Notes under the pieces: model-generated
Seen by the model: only the letters and a program-made list of their open reading frames with translations
The model's database searches: none
What the model was told of the DNA's origin: nothing
In this document: one piece after another, positions 41,047-50,999 of the stretch
Numbering within the stretch: the stretch's first letter is position 1
How the letters are laid out: every line of letters starts with the position of its first letter
Origin: JAPKZH01 sp963715635
Lineage (GTDB): Bacteria > Acidobacteriota > Aminicenantia > Aminicenantales > UBA4085
Length of the DNA: 64,000 bases
NCBI GenBank assembly: GCA_963715635.1
Contig: OY970261.1
Coordinates: forward strand, 620,001 to 684,000
Direction of reading: 5' to 3'
Program-made: the position numbers and the translations under genes

Positions 41047-42528
41047 ATGCGCGACTTTCACAAATCTCGCTGGAATCGTTATTTCTTGGCGGCCGTTTTA
41101 TGGCTTTTTGCTTTTCAATATCCGAGCCTTGCTCAATCCAAAGCCGACAAAATCGAAAAGCTAGTCCAAGCCTACCATAACCTGCAGCAGTTCAGTGGAA
41201 CTGTGCTGGTCGCAGAAAAGGGTTCGGTCATTTTTAAAAAGGGGTTTGGAATGGCCAACCAGGAATGGGGCATTCCCCATAAGCCGGACACCAAGTTTCG
41301 CCTCGGCTCGATCACCAAACAGTTCACCGCCCTATTGATTCTTCAGTTGGTCGAAGAGGGCAAGATCGACCTGCAGGGAAAGCTGTCGAATTATCTTGCC
41401 TATTACCGCAAAGATACCGGTGAAAAAGTGACCATCCATCACCTGCTGACGCATACGTCCGGCATCCCCAGCTACACCGGGCTGCCCAATTTTACGGAGG
41501 TTGTCCGAGATCCCTTTGCCGTGGACGATTTCGTTCAGAAATACTGCAGCGGAGATTTGGAATTCGAGCCCGGTTCCAAGTACGTTTACAATAATTCCGG
41601 ATATTTTCTCCTGGGCGCCATCATCGAGAAAGTCTCCGGAAAGACATATGAGGAAAGGTTAAAGGAGAAGATTTTTGTTCCCCTGGGGATGAAGAACTCG
41701 GGGTACGATCATTACAACACGATCATTGCCAATCGGGCGACAGGTTATGATAAGACTTTTGACGGATACGAGAACTCCCCTTACCTAGATATGTCTCTTC
41801 CTTATGCGGCGGGTTCCCTCTATTCGACGGTCGAAGACCTTTATCTCTGGGACCAAGCTTTATATACGGAAAGACTGCTCTCCAAAAGAATGAAAGAGCT
41901 TTATTTCAAACCCCACTTCTCAACCGGTCCAGGAAGTTATGCTTACGGATGGGCGATTGGAACAAGGACTTTACCGGAGTCAAAAACCAAGCTCAATGTC
42001 ATCGCCCATGGAGGCGGGATCAACGGATTCAATACCCTGATTGAAAGACTTGTCGATAACCATGACCTGATCGTTCTCTTGAACAATACACCGGGGGCTA
42101 ACCTAGGCGCCATGAGCGAGGCCATAATCCGCATCCTCTATGACAAGCCTTATGAGCTTCCCAAGCAGTCGATTGCCGAGGCGGTTTATCCGACACTCAT
42201 CGAAAAGGGCGTAGACGCCGCGATCAGCCGCTACCGCGAACTCGAGAAAAATGAGCTCAAGAATTATCTTTTCGGGGCGCCGGAACTAAATCGCCTGGGA
42301 TATTATTTGCTCGAGAACAAAAAGCGCGCTGATGACGCCATCGCCATTTTTAAGCTCAACGTGGAGATCTATCCGAAAGACGCCAACGGCTATGACAGCC
42401 TCGCGGAGGGCTACATGGTCAAGGGCGATAAAGAGGCGGCGATCAAGAACTGCGCCAAATCGCTGGAATTGAACCCTAAAAACGCCCATGCAGTCGAAAT
42501 GCTGAACAAACTCCTGAAAAAAGAATAG
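41047..42528 (+). CDS. Class C beta-lactamase-fold serine hydrolase with TPR tail
   Basis: A 493-residue exported hydrolase/peptidase. The frame is open from 40957, but the ATG at 41047 has GGAGG 7 nt upstream and is followed by a signal sequence (RYFLAAVLWLFAFQYPSLAQ). Active-site motifs: S-I-T-K near residue 88, Y-N-N near 180, and H-G-G near 320. The last about 80 residues form TPR helices (DANGYDSLAEGYMVKGDKEAAIKNCAKSLELNPKN). Such proteins act on D-amino-acid peptides or esters; a true beta-lactamase is not implied. Confidence 0.88.
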   Translation: MRDFHKSRWNRYFLAAVLWLFAFQYPSLAQSKADKIEKLVQAYHNLQQFSGTVLVAEKGSVIFKKGFGMANQEWGIPHKPDTKFRLGSITKQFTALLILQLVEEGKIDLQGKLSNYLAYYRKDTGEKVTIHHLLTHTSGIPSYTGLPNFTEVVRDPFAVDDFVQKYCSGDLEFEPGSKYVYNNSGYFLLGAIIEKVSGKTYEERLKEKIFVPLGMKNSGYDHYNTIIANRATGYDKTFDGYENSPYLDMSLPYAAGSLYSTVEDLYLWDQALYTERLLSKRMKELYFKPHFSTGPGSYAYGWAIGTRTLPESKTKLNVIAHGGGINGFNTLIERLVDNHDLIVLLNNTPGANLGAMSEAIIRILYDKPYELPKQSIAEAVYPTLIEKGVDAAISRYRELEKNELKNYLFGAPELNRLGYYLLENKKRADDAIAIFKLNVEIYPKDANGYDSLAEGYMVKGDKEAAIKNCAKSLELNPKNAHAVEMLNKLLKKE

Positions 42529-42561
42529 CTCAACTTTTTCAAAATCAGCAGCAAGGAAGAC

Positions 42562-42627
42562 GGGGTCAAAGCTACTCATTACGCACTTTTCCCCGGCAAA
42601 GTATGCGTAACGAGTAGGTTTGACCCC
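42562..42627. repeat. 66-bp palindromic hairpin element, copy 2
   Basis: Same length and arms as the element at 21620-21685; the right arms are identical over 23 bp and the left arms differ at one base. It lies 33 nt after the serine hydrolase stop. Loop sequences differ at several positions. Confidence 0.85.
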
Positions 42628-42691
42628 CGATTGTTTTCTTAAAGTCTCCCTTGATTATTATTCCGGCGTTCCGTCGCCGCCGAAAGCTCGA

Positions 42692-42720
42692 TTGACTATT
42701 GAAGTTCTCGTTGATATACT
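42692..42720 (+). promoter_or_regulatory. Candidate sigma-70 promoter of the protein kinase gene
   Basis: TTGACT (42692-42697), 17 bases, TATACT (42715-42720). Predicted transcript start near 42727, 27 nt before the ATG at 42754. Confidence 0.65.
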
Positions 42721-42753
42721 TTTGAAAACTTAGATGCAGGGAAGATCGCTGCG

Positions 42754-45468
42754 ATGAAATGCCCCAAGTGCCATTTTGATAATCCCGAGGATACGAACTT
42801 CTGCGGAAAGTGTGCGACGCCGCTCCCTTCTTCTAGAGAATTCCCTGTCTCCCTAACAGAAACCCTGAAAACTCCTATTAAAGAACTAACAACGGGCTCA
42901 ACCTTTGCCAACCGCTACCAGGTCATCGAAGAGCTGGGAAAAGGCGGGATGGGACGGGTTTACAAGGTCTTTGATACCAAGATCAAGGAGAAGGTTGCCC
43001 TCAAGCTCATCAAGCCCGATATAGCTACTGATAAAGAGACCATCGAGCGATTCAACAACGAGCTCCGTCTCGCCCGCAAAGTTAGACACAAGAATGTTTG
43101 CGGGATGTTCGATTTGGGCGAGGCAGAGGGCGCGCGTTTCATCACGATGGAATACGTCCAGGGCGAAGATCTGAAGAGCATGATCCGGATGTTGACAGGC
43201 CTAACCGTTGGAACCGTGCTGAGCGTCGGCAAGCAGATCTGTGACGGGCTAGCTGAAGCCCACAGCCTGGGCGTCGTCCACCGTGACCTCAAGCCGCAGA
43301 ACATCATGATCGACAAGGGTGGAAACGCCAAAATCATGGATTTCGGCATCGCCAGATCGGTGCGGGAGAAAGGGATTACTGGCGCAAGCGTGATGATTGG
43401 CACTCCGGAGTACATGTCCCCTGAGCAAGCGGAAGCGAAAGAGGTTGATCATCGGTCCGACATTTACTCACTGGGAATCATCCTTTACGAGATGGCCACG
43501 GGCCGGGTGCCGTTCGAGGGAGACACGGCGCTCAGCATCGCTATGAAACACAAGGGCGAAACGCCGAAAAATCCTCGGGTGCTCAATCCCAATATCCCGG
43601 ATGACCTGGGCCGTCTCATCCTCACGTGCCTCGAGAAGGACAGGTCTAATAGATATCAGAGCGCCAGGGATGTGTCCGCCGAGCTGGAAAAGATCGAAGC
43701 GGGCATCCCCATCTCCGAACGCATCGTTCCGGAGCGCAAACCGTCCGGCTCCCGGGAGATCACGATCACGTTGAGATGGCGCAAGCTCATCTTGCCCGCC
43801 GCGATCGGGTTGGCCATCGTGGCCGCCGCTCTGTTCGCCTTTTTAAAAACCCGGGGCCCTCATTACGATTCCAAGCGCATCATCGTTTCGGTCTTCGAGA
43901 ACCAGACCGGGGACAAAGCTTATGATCCTATAGGCCGGATTGTCTCGGACTGGATCACCCAGGGACTGAACAGGACAGGCCTGGCCGAAATCGTGAGTGT
44001 CCCTCCGGGAGAATCAGCCCCCGGCACGCCCCAGGAAGCCGAGCGGATCCGGGCGCTGGCAAGAAATAAGGGTGCCGGAACGCTCATCTCCGGCTCATAT
44101 TTCTTACAGGGCCAGATGCTGAGTTTTCACGCCCAAATCTTGGACACGGCCAAGGGAAGACTGCTCAAAGCTCTGGACCCCGTCAGCGGGTCCGCGGAAG
44201 AGCCTCTCAAGGCCGTTGAGATACTCCGGCAAAAAATTTTGGGAGCGCTGGCCGGCACTACTGACACCAGAATCCGTCCCTTTGTCGAAAGTTCCGCCCA
44301 ACCACCGACCTATGCGGCGTATAAGGAATTCGTCGCGGCCTGGGACGCTTTCGATCGCTTTGATTGCAAACGAGCCCGTGACCTCTCTTTAAAGGCGGCA
44401 GAGTTGGACCCGAGCTTCCAGTCGTCGTTGCTCCTGGCTGCCGTGAGCCGCATATTCCTCTCGGAGTTCCCCCAGGCTGAGGAGCTGCTTGAACGCCTTG
44501 ACCAGGCGCGGAATCAACTGAGTCCCTTTGAACAGCTCTGTCTCGACTGGATGCATGCCAACCTGCGGGGCGACTTCTCTGGCCAGCTCCAGGCAACTCG
44601 TCAGCTGTCTTCCATAGCCGTGGGGATATGGAACTTAGAATGGGCTATCGACGCCATCGACAACAATCGTCCCCGGGAAGCGATCAAAGCGCTTTCGACG
44701 CTCGATCTGGAAAGCAGCTGGATGAAGGGCTTGTCGGGTAGTTATTGGTATTATGTGACAAGGGCCTATCATATGCTAGGCGAGCACAGACAGGAACTGA
44801 AACAGGCCCGGCGCGGCCGGAAGCAATATCCAGAATCCATTTATGTCCTCGGTTTTGAAGCGCGGGCCATGGCGGCCCTGGGAAGATTTGACGAAATTCA
44901 GAAACTTGTCGACGAAAGCATGAACTTGAAAGGGAATCCCGCGCAGGTGATGCTTAACGTAAGTGTGGAGCTGAGGGCTCACGGTTTCAAGAAGGAATCG
45001 TTTCAGCTTCTCGACCGGGCCATCGAATGGCTCAAAGCGAGGCCGGCAGAAGAAAAAGAGAAGGAAGATTCTCGGGGACAACTGGCTTATGCTTATTACT
45101 ATGCTGAAAAGTGGCAGGAGTCACGCGCGCTCTTCGTGGATCTTCTGAAGGAATACCCCAAGAGCTTATCTTCTCTAAATTATCTCGCGATGTGTGGTAC
45201 TCTCGCGGCCAGAACGGGGGATAAAGAGGAGGCGCTCCGGATTTCCAAGCAGCTCGAGGAAGCGGGGAAGATCCCCTATATATGGGGCAATCATACTTAC
45301 AATAGGGCATGCATCGCCTCAGTGCTAGGGGACAAGGAGAATGCCGTTCGGCTTCTGCGTGAAGCCATTTCTCAGGGGTACTCCTATGATGGTCTCGATA
45401 CGTCCCTCAGCTTAGAGCTGCTTAGAGACTACGGCCCCTTCAAAGAATTGATCAAGCCCAAGGGCTAG
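42754..45468 (+). CDS. Membrane Ser/Thr protein kinase with zinc ribbon and TPR sensor part
   Basis: A 904-residue Hanks-type kinase. Residues 3-20 form a zinc ribbon (CPKC ... CGKC). The kinase domain (about 55-320) has GKGGMGRVYK, VALKLIK, HRDLKPQN near 176, DFGIA and the PEYMSPEQAEA activation segment, all key residues present. A single membrane span (LILPAAIGLAIVAAALFAFLK) is at about 345-365. The periplasmic half begins with a TolB-N/FlgO-like domain (IIVSVFENQTGD) and continues as TPR helices to the end. Stand-alone with its own promoter; targets unknown. Confidence 0.92.
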   Translation: MKCPKCHFDNPEDTNFCGKCATPLPSSREFPVSLTETLKTPIKELTTGSTFANRYQVIEELGKGGMGRVYKVFDTKIKEKVALKLIKPDIATDKETIERFNNELRLARKVRHKNVCGMFDLGEAEGARFITMEYVQGEDLKSMIRMLTGLTVGTVLSVGKQICDGLAEAHSLGVVHRDLKPQNIMIDKGGNAKIMDFGIARSVREKGITGASVMIGTPEYMSPEQAEAKEVDHRSDIYSLGIILYEMATGRVPFEGDTALSIAMKHKGETPKNPRVLNPNIPDDLGRLILTCLEKDRSNRYQSARDVSAELEKIEAGIPISERIVPERKPSGSREITITLRWRKLILPAAIGLAIVAAALFAFLKTRGPHYDSKRIIVSVFENQTGDKAYDPIGRIVSDWITQGLNRTGLAEIVSVPPGESAPGTPQEAERIRALARNKGAGTLISGSYFLQGQMLSFHAQILDTAKGRLLKALDPVSGSAEEPLKAVEILRQKILGALAGTTDTRIRPFVESSAQPPTYAAYKEFVAAWDAFDRFDCKRARDLSLKAAELDPSFQSSLLLAAVSRIFLSEFPQAEELLERLDQARNQLSPFEQLCLDWMHANLRGDFSGQLQATRQLSSIAVGIWNLEWAIDAIDNNRPREAIKALSTLDLESSWMKGLSGSYWYYVTRAYHMLGEHRQELKQARRGRKQYPESIYVLGFEARAMAALGRFDEIQKLVDESMNLKGNPAQVMLNVSVELRAHGFKKESFQLLDRAIEWLKARPAEEKEKEDSRGQLAYAYYYAEKWQESRALFVDLLKEYPKSLSSLNYLAMCGTLAARTGDKEEALRISKQLEEAGKIPYIWGNHTYNRACIASVLGDKENAVRLLREAISQGYSYDGLDTSLSLELLRDYGPFKELIKPKG

Positions 45469-45520
45469 TTCTTTGGGGTAGTCCGCATTTTTCACTTCTT
45501 GCCTTATGGAGGAGACTTTG

Positions 45521-45607
45521 ATGTTTAGACTGCGAAGAGATCTTTTCTCGATTGCAGTGCTGTGTATTTTATTAGTGACGGCGGCACCCCAGAAAAGGGA
45601 ATGCTAA
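45521..45607 (+). other. 28-codon signal-peptide-like stub
   Basis: MFRLRRDLFSIAVLCILL then VTAAPQKREC and a stop. A good GGAGGA sits 7 nt before the ATG. It looks like the front of an exported protein whose body was lost before the kelch gene; a real small secreted peptide is the alternative. Lies between the kinase and the kelch gene. Confidence 0.35.
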
Positions 45608-45635
45608 TCTTTTATAAAAAGTCGGAGGGGAAAGC

Positions 45636-46937
45636 ATGAAGGCAAAACTAAAGTTGGTTTGGGTTATCGTTTTGTTTTTTGTGATTCAGGCGAATCATCC
45701 TTCGTTTTTATCTGCAGCTCAGCAGAAAGATAATCAGATAGGAATTTGGAAGAAGATTCCCGATGCTCCGCTAGCGGTTCCTAACAGCAGAATTGGCAAA
45801 GAACTCGTCGGAAATAAGCTCGTCGTCTGGGGCGGAGAGAAAAGCGATAAACCTCTGAGCGACGGCGCGGTCTATGATATAGACAAGGGCACCTGGAAAA
45901 AGATGGCTGCTGCCCCTATGGAAGGTGCGGAGCATGGCACAATGCTTGCCTATGGAAAAAATGAAGTCATCATTTGGGGTGGGACGCCGAATGGGGCGAT
46001 CTATAATGCGGACAAGGACACATGGAAAAAGATGGCCGCGGCTCCCATCGTCTTGGGAGCGGAGCCATACACCTCAGGTTTATTGGGAAATAAGCTCTTT
46101 GTCTGGGGAATTGGAAAGACACGCGACCTAAATCCAGTCGGAGGGATCTATGATATCGATAAGGATATATGGAAAAAAATAGCCGAGCCTCCGACGATAA
46201 AAGCCATCGATGACTGGCCTCCGCTTTTCTATAAGAATAAATTCATCGTCTGGGGCGCTCCGAGCGCCGCAAAGGGCGACCGCTATGGAGCGATATACGA
46301 CATCGACAAAGATGAATGGAAAGAAATGGCTAAGGCTCCTATCGAGCGAAGAAATTGGAGCGCCTCAGTCTTGGTGGGCGATAAACTGATCATTTGGGGA
46401 GGATGCCCCGGTCCTGTTGAAGCGAACACGAAACTGAGCTTTGCCGATGGAGCTGTCTATGATATCGAAAAGGGCACATGGAAAATGATGGCGGGCTCAC
46501 CTTTGAAAGCCAGATTTTTGCCGAGATCATTTGTCTGGGGAAAAAAGGTCGTCATTTGGGGCGGGTTCAAAGACGAGTTTGACTATGATGGAGCCATCTA
46601 TGATGTCGAGAAAGATGTATGGGAAAAGATTCCTGACGCGCCGCTCGTCGGCATAGGTGTCCGCGGCAGAGAGCTCTATAATTATGGGATATTCGGATAC
46701 AATCCAACGCCGCCAAGTTTATTCGGAGATAAGCTTATCGTCTGGGGTGGCGAAGGGACCGTCGTTGGCGCGATCTTCGACCTAAAAAATGGCAAATGGC
46801 AAGAAATGGCAACCGCTCCTATCAGCGGCAGAGATTATCACGCATCCTTTTTGCACGGGAATAAACTTGTCATTTGGGGCGGTGTGAACGCCAAGGGCGC
46901 CCATGCTGATGGAGCGGTTTATACTATCGGCAAATAA
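45636..46937 (+). CDS. Exported kelch-repeat beta-propeller protein
   Basis: A 433-residue protein with a signal peptide (LVWVIVLFFVIQANHPSFLSA) and at least seven kelch-type repeats of about 50 residues: GNKLVVWGG ... GAVYDIDKGTWKKMAAAPM. Such propellers occur in galactose oxidase-like and sialate epimerase proteins and in adhesion; no catalytic residues can be assigned. GGAGGGG before the ATG. Confidence 0.82.
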   Translation: MKAKLKLVWVIVLFFVIQANHPSFLSAAQQKDNQIGIWKKIPDAPLAVPNSRIGKELVGNKLVVWGGEKSDKPLSDGAVYDIDKGTWKKMAAAPMEGAEHGTMLAYGKNEVIIWGGTPNGAIYNADKDTWKKMAAAPIVLGAEPYTSGLLGNKLFVWGIGKTRDLNPVGGIYDIDKDIWKKIAEPPTIKAIDDWPPLFYKNKFIVWGAPSAAKGDRYGAIYDIDKDEWKEMAKAPIERRNWSASVLVGDKLIIWGGCPGPVEANTKLSFADGAVYDIEKGTWKMMAGSPLKARFLPRSFVWGKKVVIWGGFKDEFDYDGAIYDVEKDVWEKIPDAPLVGIGVRGRELYNYGIFGYNPTPPSLFGDKLIVWGGEGTVVGAIFDLKNGKWQEMATAPISGRDYHASFLHGNKLVIWGGVNAKGAHADGAVYTIGK

Positions 46938-47050
46938 AACGAAGAGAGAACAAACAACGCAGAAAATGACAGCCCGTATAACCCTCACGTTTATATTTTC
47001 TAACGATTCAGCGGATTGATAATCAACAGCCTGATCGTCGAGAAAGAACC

Positions 47051-48557
47051 TTAAAGCCCTTTTTCTTTTAGCTTTCTAATCGCCTCTGCAATCTCCGCTT
47101 GCTGCTCTTCGATGATCGCGATCAGCTCTTCCGGCGTTCGCGTATCTTCTATGCTTTTTCTATTGGGATTGACGGCCTTGATGTCATAGTTTCTCGCCTC
47201 AATCTCTTCTATGGGCACTTTCCAGGACCGCTCGCTTGCCGCCCGCTCAGCCAGCATCTTGAAAAAGTCCTCAAAATGCTCCAAGGTCAGCGGCTGTTTT
47301 TTGGTTATGTTCAGGTCTGACAAATCGTAATACCAGATCTCTTTCGTCGCCTCGCCCTTAACGAAAAACAGAAGATTCGTCTTGCTCGCCGCTCCCGCAT
47401 TTAGAAATACCCTCGGCGGGAGGCTCACGATACACCACAGGTTGCACTCATTCAGCAATTTGCGTTTTGTTTGGACAAAGGCATTCTCGTTTGTCCTAAA
47501 AAGCACTCCCTCATCCATCACAATTCCGCACCGCCCTCCCTGCTTCAAGCTATCCATCACATGTTGAAGAAAAAGCACCTGAGTCGCAGAACGTCTTATA
47601 GGCGAAGCGGGTCTGGGCGTCCTTCCCCTCTTTCCCGCCAAAAGGAGGATTGGTAAGCACAACATCGAAGAGCGCCGGCGCTCCCGCGAACAATCCTCCA
47701 TAAACCTCATTTCCAGTTAGAGTGTTCCCGTGCCAGATGTGCGGTTCATCAATGCCGTGGAGAACGAGGTTCGCTAAAGCTATGGGATAAACCAGGTTCT
47801 CTTTTTCGCGGCCGTAAAATGTCTCTGTTTTCAGGGTCTTAATCTCTTCGCCGGTCTTTGCCTTCGGCTGCATATACTGGTAGGCCTGAGCAAGAAAACC
47901 TCCTGTCCCGCAGCATGGGTCATAGACCTTTTCTCCGACCTCGGGATTAACCACCCTCGTCATGATCCTAATCACTTCACGCGGCGTAAAAAACTGGCCG
48001 CCGTCGTTATTCTTCTCTCCCATTTTGAGGAGCAAGCCCTCATAAACTTGGGATAGAGTGAACATATGCTTTTCGTCCACTTGCTCGACGCTTAGCTCGT
48101 TGATCTTATCGAGAATGTCGAGGAGGTTGCGTTCTGTATCGATGCCCGATTTCTCCACGGAAGAAAAGACTTCGCTGCTGACTCTTTGGCGGGATATAGC
48201 GCCCGGCTTATCCTTCATTTTCCTCAGCGTGGGCAAAAGCTCGCCGTCTACGAAACTCATGAAACCCCCAAGAGTTCCTAATTGAAGATCGGCCCTCTTT
48301 TTCCCACCAGGAGCCGCCCAATCTCTCCAGCGATAGGGATATTCTAACGTTGGCACAAACTCTGCCCCGACGGCTTTTGCCTGCTCCGCCTCTTTTTCTT
48401 CTCGTTCATCCAGGATGCGGAGGAAGAGCATCCAGGTCAGCTCCGGCACATACTGAAGCGCGCCGGCCCTCCCCGACCGCCTCATGATGTCACAAATGCT
48501 TTTGACATAAGAATTCGCAGATTGAGGCGTTGCGAGTTTTCGTGAATTGTTTCTCAT
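47051..48557 (-). pseudogene. hsdM: Type I restriction-modification methyltransferase subunit HsdM, frameshifted
   Basis: N6-adenine methyltransferase subunit. The first frame (48557 to about 47590) has the HsdM N-domain, motif I DPCCGTGGFL near residue 212 and motif IV NPPF near 312. Then one extra T in AAGACGTTCTGCG shifts the frame; the second frame (SATQVLFLQHVMDSLKQGGRCG ... EIEARNYDIKAVNPN) carries the family C-terminus to 47051. The start is ATG at 48557, overlapping the upstream ATPase stop by 4 nt. Corrected length would be about 501 residues, normal for HsdM. Either inactive or an assembly error. Confidence 0.85.
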
Positions 48558-49942
48558 GGCTCGATGAACCGATCCTTCTGAAACAGGGCTATTTTTTCCT
48601 TTTCGGCGATTTTCAATAGATTCTGCGTAAATCCACTTTTTGAAAATAAGCAAAAGTATTCAGTCCTTCCATCCTTATTCCAATCGACAAACTGAGATTT
48701 CCGCTTTAAATCCTCATATATATCGATCCCGACAGACTTATTGCTCCATTTGGCTTCGCCAAAAAGTATTTTCTTCTCTCCCTCATTTAGGGCAACAAGG
48801 TCAATTTCTTCATTCCTATCCCACCAGCGGCCGATCTGTTCTAGCGGGAATAATTTGTCTTCATGGCTCCGTATAATTTCCTGGCATAGAGTCTCATAAT
48901 TATCGGCCACAAGTGTAGGAAAATCATTTTTAATTTTTTTAATAACATAATCGGTCGTTCCCTCTTCAATACTCCTCTTATTGGGCAGAACGTACCTGAA
49001 CCAGAATCTGATGAATTGATCCTGAAGCTTATACAGTCCTTTTCTTGATTTTAAGGGATTCTTCTCGGTAACGGGGACTTCTTTTTGAATAAGTCGGAGG
49101 TCTTCGAGGATGAATAAGTATTTGTGCAAAATGCCTTTCGCGAGTCCCGTCTCATTCACGATCTCTCCGAACTTATTTTTTCCCAATGCGATAGCTTTTA
49201 AGATAGCAAAATAATTCCGTGGCTCCCTAAGTTCTTCGCGTAGAATAAACTCCACCTCATCATAAAGAAAAGCCTCGGGCTGGAGGATGTTCTCAACCAT
49301 ATTCCTGTCCAGTGAGATGTTAGGGCTGAATCTTTTTAAATAGCTCGGGTTTCCTCCGGCGATGGCAAAGAATTTCAGACAGCGCTCAAAAGACAGGCCG
49401 GGATAAAACTTGCAGGCGTCGGAGAAGGAAAAAGGCTTAAGAAATATCTGACCTGTCCTTCGGCCAAAAAGAGGCGCCTTCTGGGAGAGTACTTCATCCT
49501 CCATCATGCCGATGCTCGAGCCGCAAAGGATTAGAAAAACAGGGTTATTTTTTAGGTGCTCATCCCACCCTGCCTGGAAAATAGATGATATTCCTTTATT
49601 GGCCTCGGCAAGATAGGGAAACTCGTCAACGACGAGGACCATTCTTTCGTTGATATGATTCTTGGCATATTCGAAAAACCATTTCCATTCCTGAAAACCT
49701 GTTCTCTTTAGTATATCATCCGAATAGAATTCGCCGATCGCCTCGCCGAGCAGCCTCAAGTTCTCTTTGTCATTTATTCTTTGAGCCAGAAAATAAATGT
49801 GCGACTTTCCCTTGATAAACTGTTTGATCAATTCTGTTTTGCCGATGCGCCTTTTTCCATAGATGACTGTAAGCTGCGCCTCATTCTCGTGCCAGAATTT
49901 ATCTAGCGCCCCAAGCTCTCTTTCTCTGTTGATGAATGTCAT
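48554..49942 (-). CDS. DUF234-type archaeal-like ATPase with nuclease-like C-terminus
   Basis: A 462-residue STAND/MNS-like AAA ATPase. Walker A is GKRRIGKTEL (about 29-38), Walker B MVLVVDEFPYL (about 100). A winged helix (IVNETGLAKGILHKYL) follows, and the C-terminal DUF234 region ends with EEIDLVALNEGEKKILFGEAKW, a PD-(D/E)XK-like E-x-D ... E-x-K arrangement. The frame opens at 49960; ATG at 49942 is preferred because it gives MTFINRERELG with TAAGG upstream and leaves the palindrome outside. These genes occur in mobile and defence contexts; activity is not known. Coupled to hsdM. Confidence 0.82.
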   Translation of the reverse strand: MTFINRERELGALDKFWHENEAQLTVIYGKRRIGKTELIKQFIKGKSHIYFLAQRINDKENLRLLGEAIGEFYSDDILKRTGFQEWKWFFEYAKNHINERMVLVVDEFPYLAEANKGISSIFQAGWDEHLKNNPVFLILCGSSIGMMEDEVLSQKAPLFGRRTGQIFLKPFSFSDACKFYPGLSFERCLKFFAIAGGNPSYLKRFSPNISLDRNMVENILQPEAFLYDEVEFILREELREPRNYFAILKAIALGKNKFGEIVNETGLAKGILHKYLFILEDLRLIQKEVPVTEKNPLKSRKGLYKLQDQFIRFWFRYVLPNKRSIEEGTTDYVIKKIKNDFPTLVADNYETLCQEIIRSHEDKLFPLEQIGRWWDRNEEIDLVALNEGEKKILFGEAKWSNKSVGIDIYEDLKRKSQFVDWNKDGRTEYFCLFSKSGFTQNLLKIAEKEKIALFQKDRFIEP

Positions 49943-49960
49943 TTTAGCCTTATTTAACAT

Positions 49961-49998
49961 TAGTCTACTTTAAAGTAGACTACCTAAAAGTAGACTAG
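49961..49998. promoter_or_regulatory. 22-bp perfect palindrome plus third half-site
   Basis: TAGTCTACTTT is followed directly by its exact reverse complement (49961-49982), and a further AAAAGTAGACTAG half-site is at 49986-49998. It lies just upstream of the ATPase-hsdM start, in AT-rich DNA, and looks like a repressor binding region. Confidence 0.65.
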
Positions 49999-50055
49999 TT
50001 GTCAAGAAAGTAAGAAGCATTTTTGTTATAAAGATACCCTTATTCCTCAGAAATA

Positions 50056-50997
50056 TCACTTTTGCCCTTTTTGAATCAGTAATTCATAAACAGTCACACC
50101 AATATTCCCTGTTTCAGCTGCATGTCGTACTTTAATCCTGATAGCTTCATCCAAGTTCAAGAATGCCCCTTCATTGCCAATAAGAATAAAATAAAGGTCC
50201 TGGGAATCTAGTGTGATAAGGTTCGTTGGTCTCCCTCGAGAAAACGCTATGAGTGCCTCCTCGGTAAATCCAGTATAACTTATAAAAATGCCCCTTGACC
50301 AAGTTGCCTTGCCAGCGATTTTTCCATGAAATGTTAATAAGTCCTGCAGATTAGCCTGATTATTTTGCCATTTTGCTTCAATCAAATAAGTTTCGCCATC
50401 TAATTCTAAACTGCCGTCTATTTGTTCTCCAACAAGTCGAAATGAACCACGAGGGCTTAGATTGAATACTTCAAAAAGCTCATTTAAAAATCTTTCAAAA
50501 GCGAACCCTCTTTCTTGAGGAGGAACCTCACTAATTTTTTTCAATTTCTCAATAGACTCGCTTCGTTTTTTATGATCTATCGCTTCTTCATCTTGAATTT
50601 TTTGATGGCTTGATGTCCGAAGGCTCGTTAAGAAAGCTCTATCCCATAATTCTGGAATCTTAAATTTGACCTTTAAAATAAGATGGTTGAGTTCCTCTAT
50701 CTCTTCCCTGGTTATTGGACTACCTTTGTTATTCTTATAATTAATACCTCTCTTAACTATTTCTAAGATCAACGAGCAAAAAATATCTCTCCTTATTTCC
50801 AGCGTTTTTTCTAATAAAGAGGTTATTGCCGGTAACTTGCTGCCTCCCGGCCAAAAATTCCTCAGCCCGAGCTCATTTGCAATACCCGCAAAGGAAATCT
50901 TTTGATCAGCATACGGATGCGCTTGGCCAGGAAGAAAAGAATAAAGAAGATTGGCCATCTCCTGTATCGTTTGTGTCTCAGATAGGGAGAGAGGCAC
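50056..50997 (-). CDS. PD-(D/E)XK restriction endonuclease-like protein (Mrr-type)
   Basis: A 313-residue protein. The C-terminal half has the Mrr/RecB-like nuclease pattern: RGFAFERFLNELFE (about 168), then EQIDGSLELDGETYLIEAKW (about 199-218) giving Glu, Asp and E-x-K. The N-terminal half is helical with no clear family. It starts 2 nt after the hsdS stop, so it belongs to the same transcript. Could be a type IV-like restriction enzyme nested in the type I locus. Confidence 0.7.
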   Translation of the reverse strand: MPLSLSETQTIQEMANLLYSFLPGQAHPYADQKISFAGIANELGLRNFWPGGSKLPAITSLLEKTLEIRRDIFCSLILEIVKRGINYKNNKGSPITREEIEELNHLILKVKFKIPELWDRAFLTSLRTSSHQKIQDEEAIDHKKRSESIEKLKKISEVPPQERGFAFERFLNELFEVFNLSPRGSFRLVGEQIDGSLELDGETYLIEAKWQNNQANLQDLLTFHGKIAGKATWSRGIFISYTGFTEEALIAFSRGRPTNLITLDSQDLYFILIGNEGAFLNLDEAIRIKVRHAAETGNIGVTVYELLIQKGQK

Positions 50998-50999
50998 GC

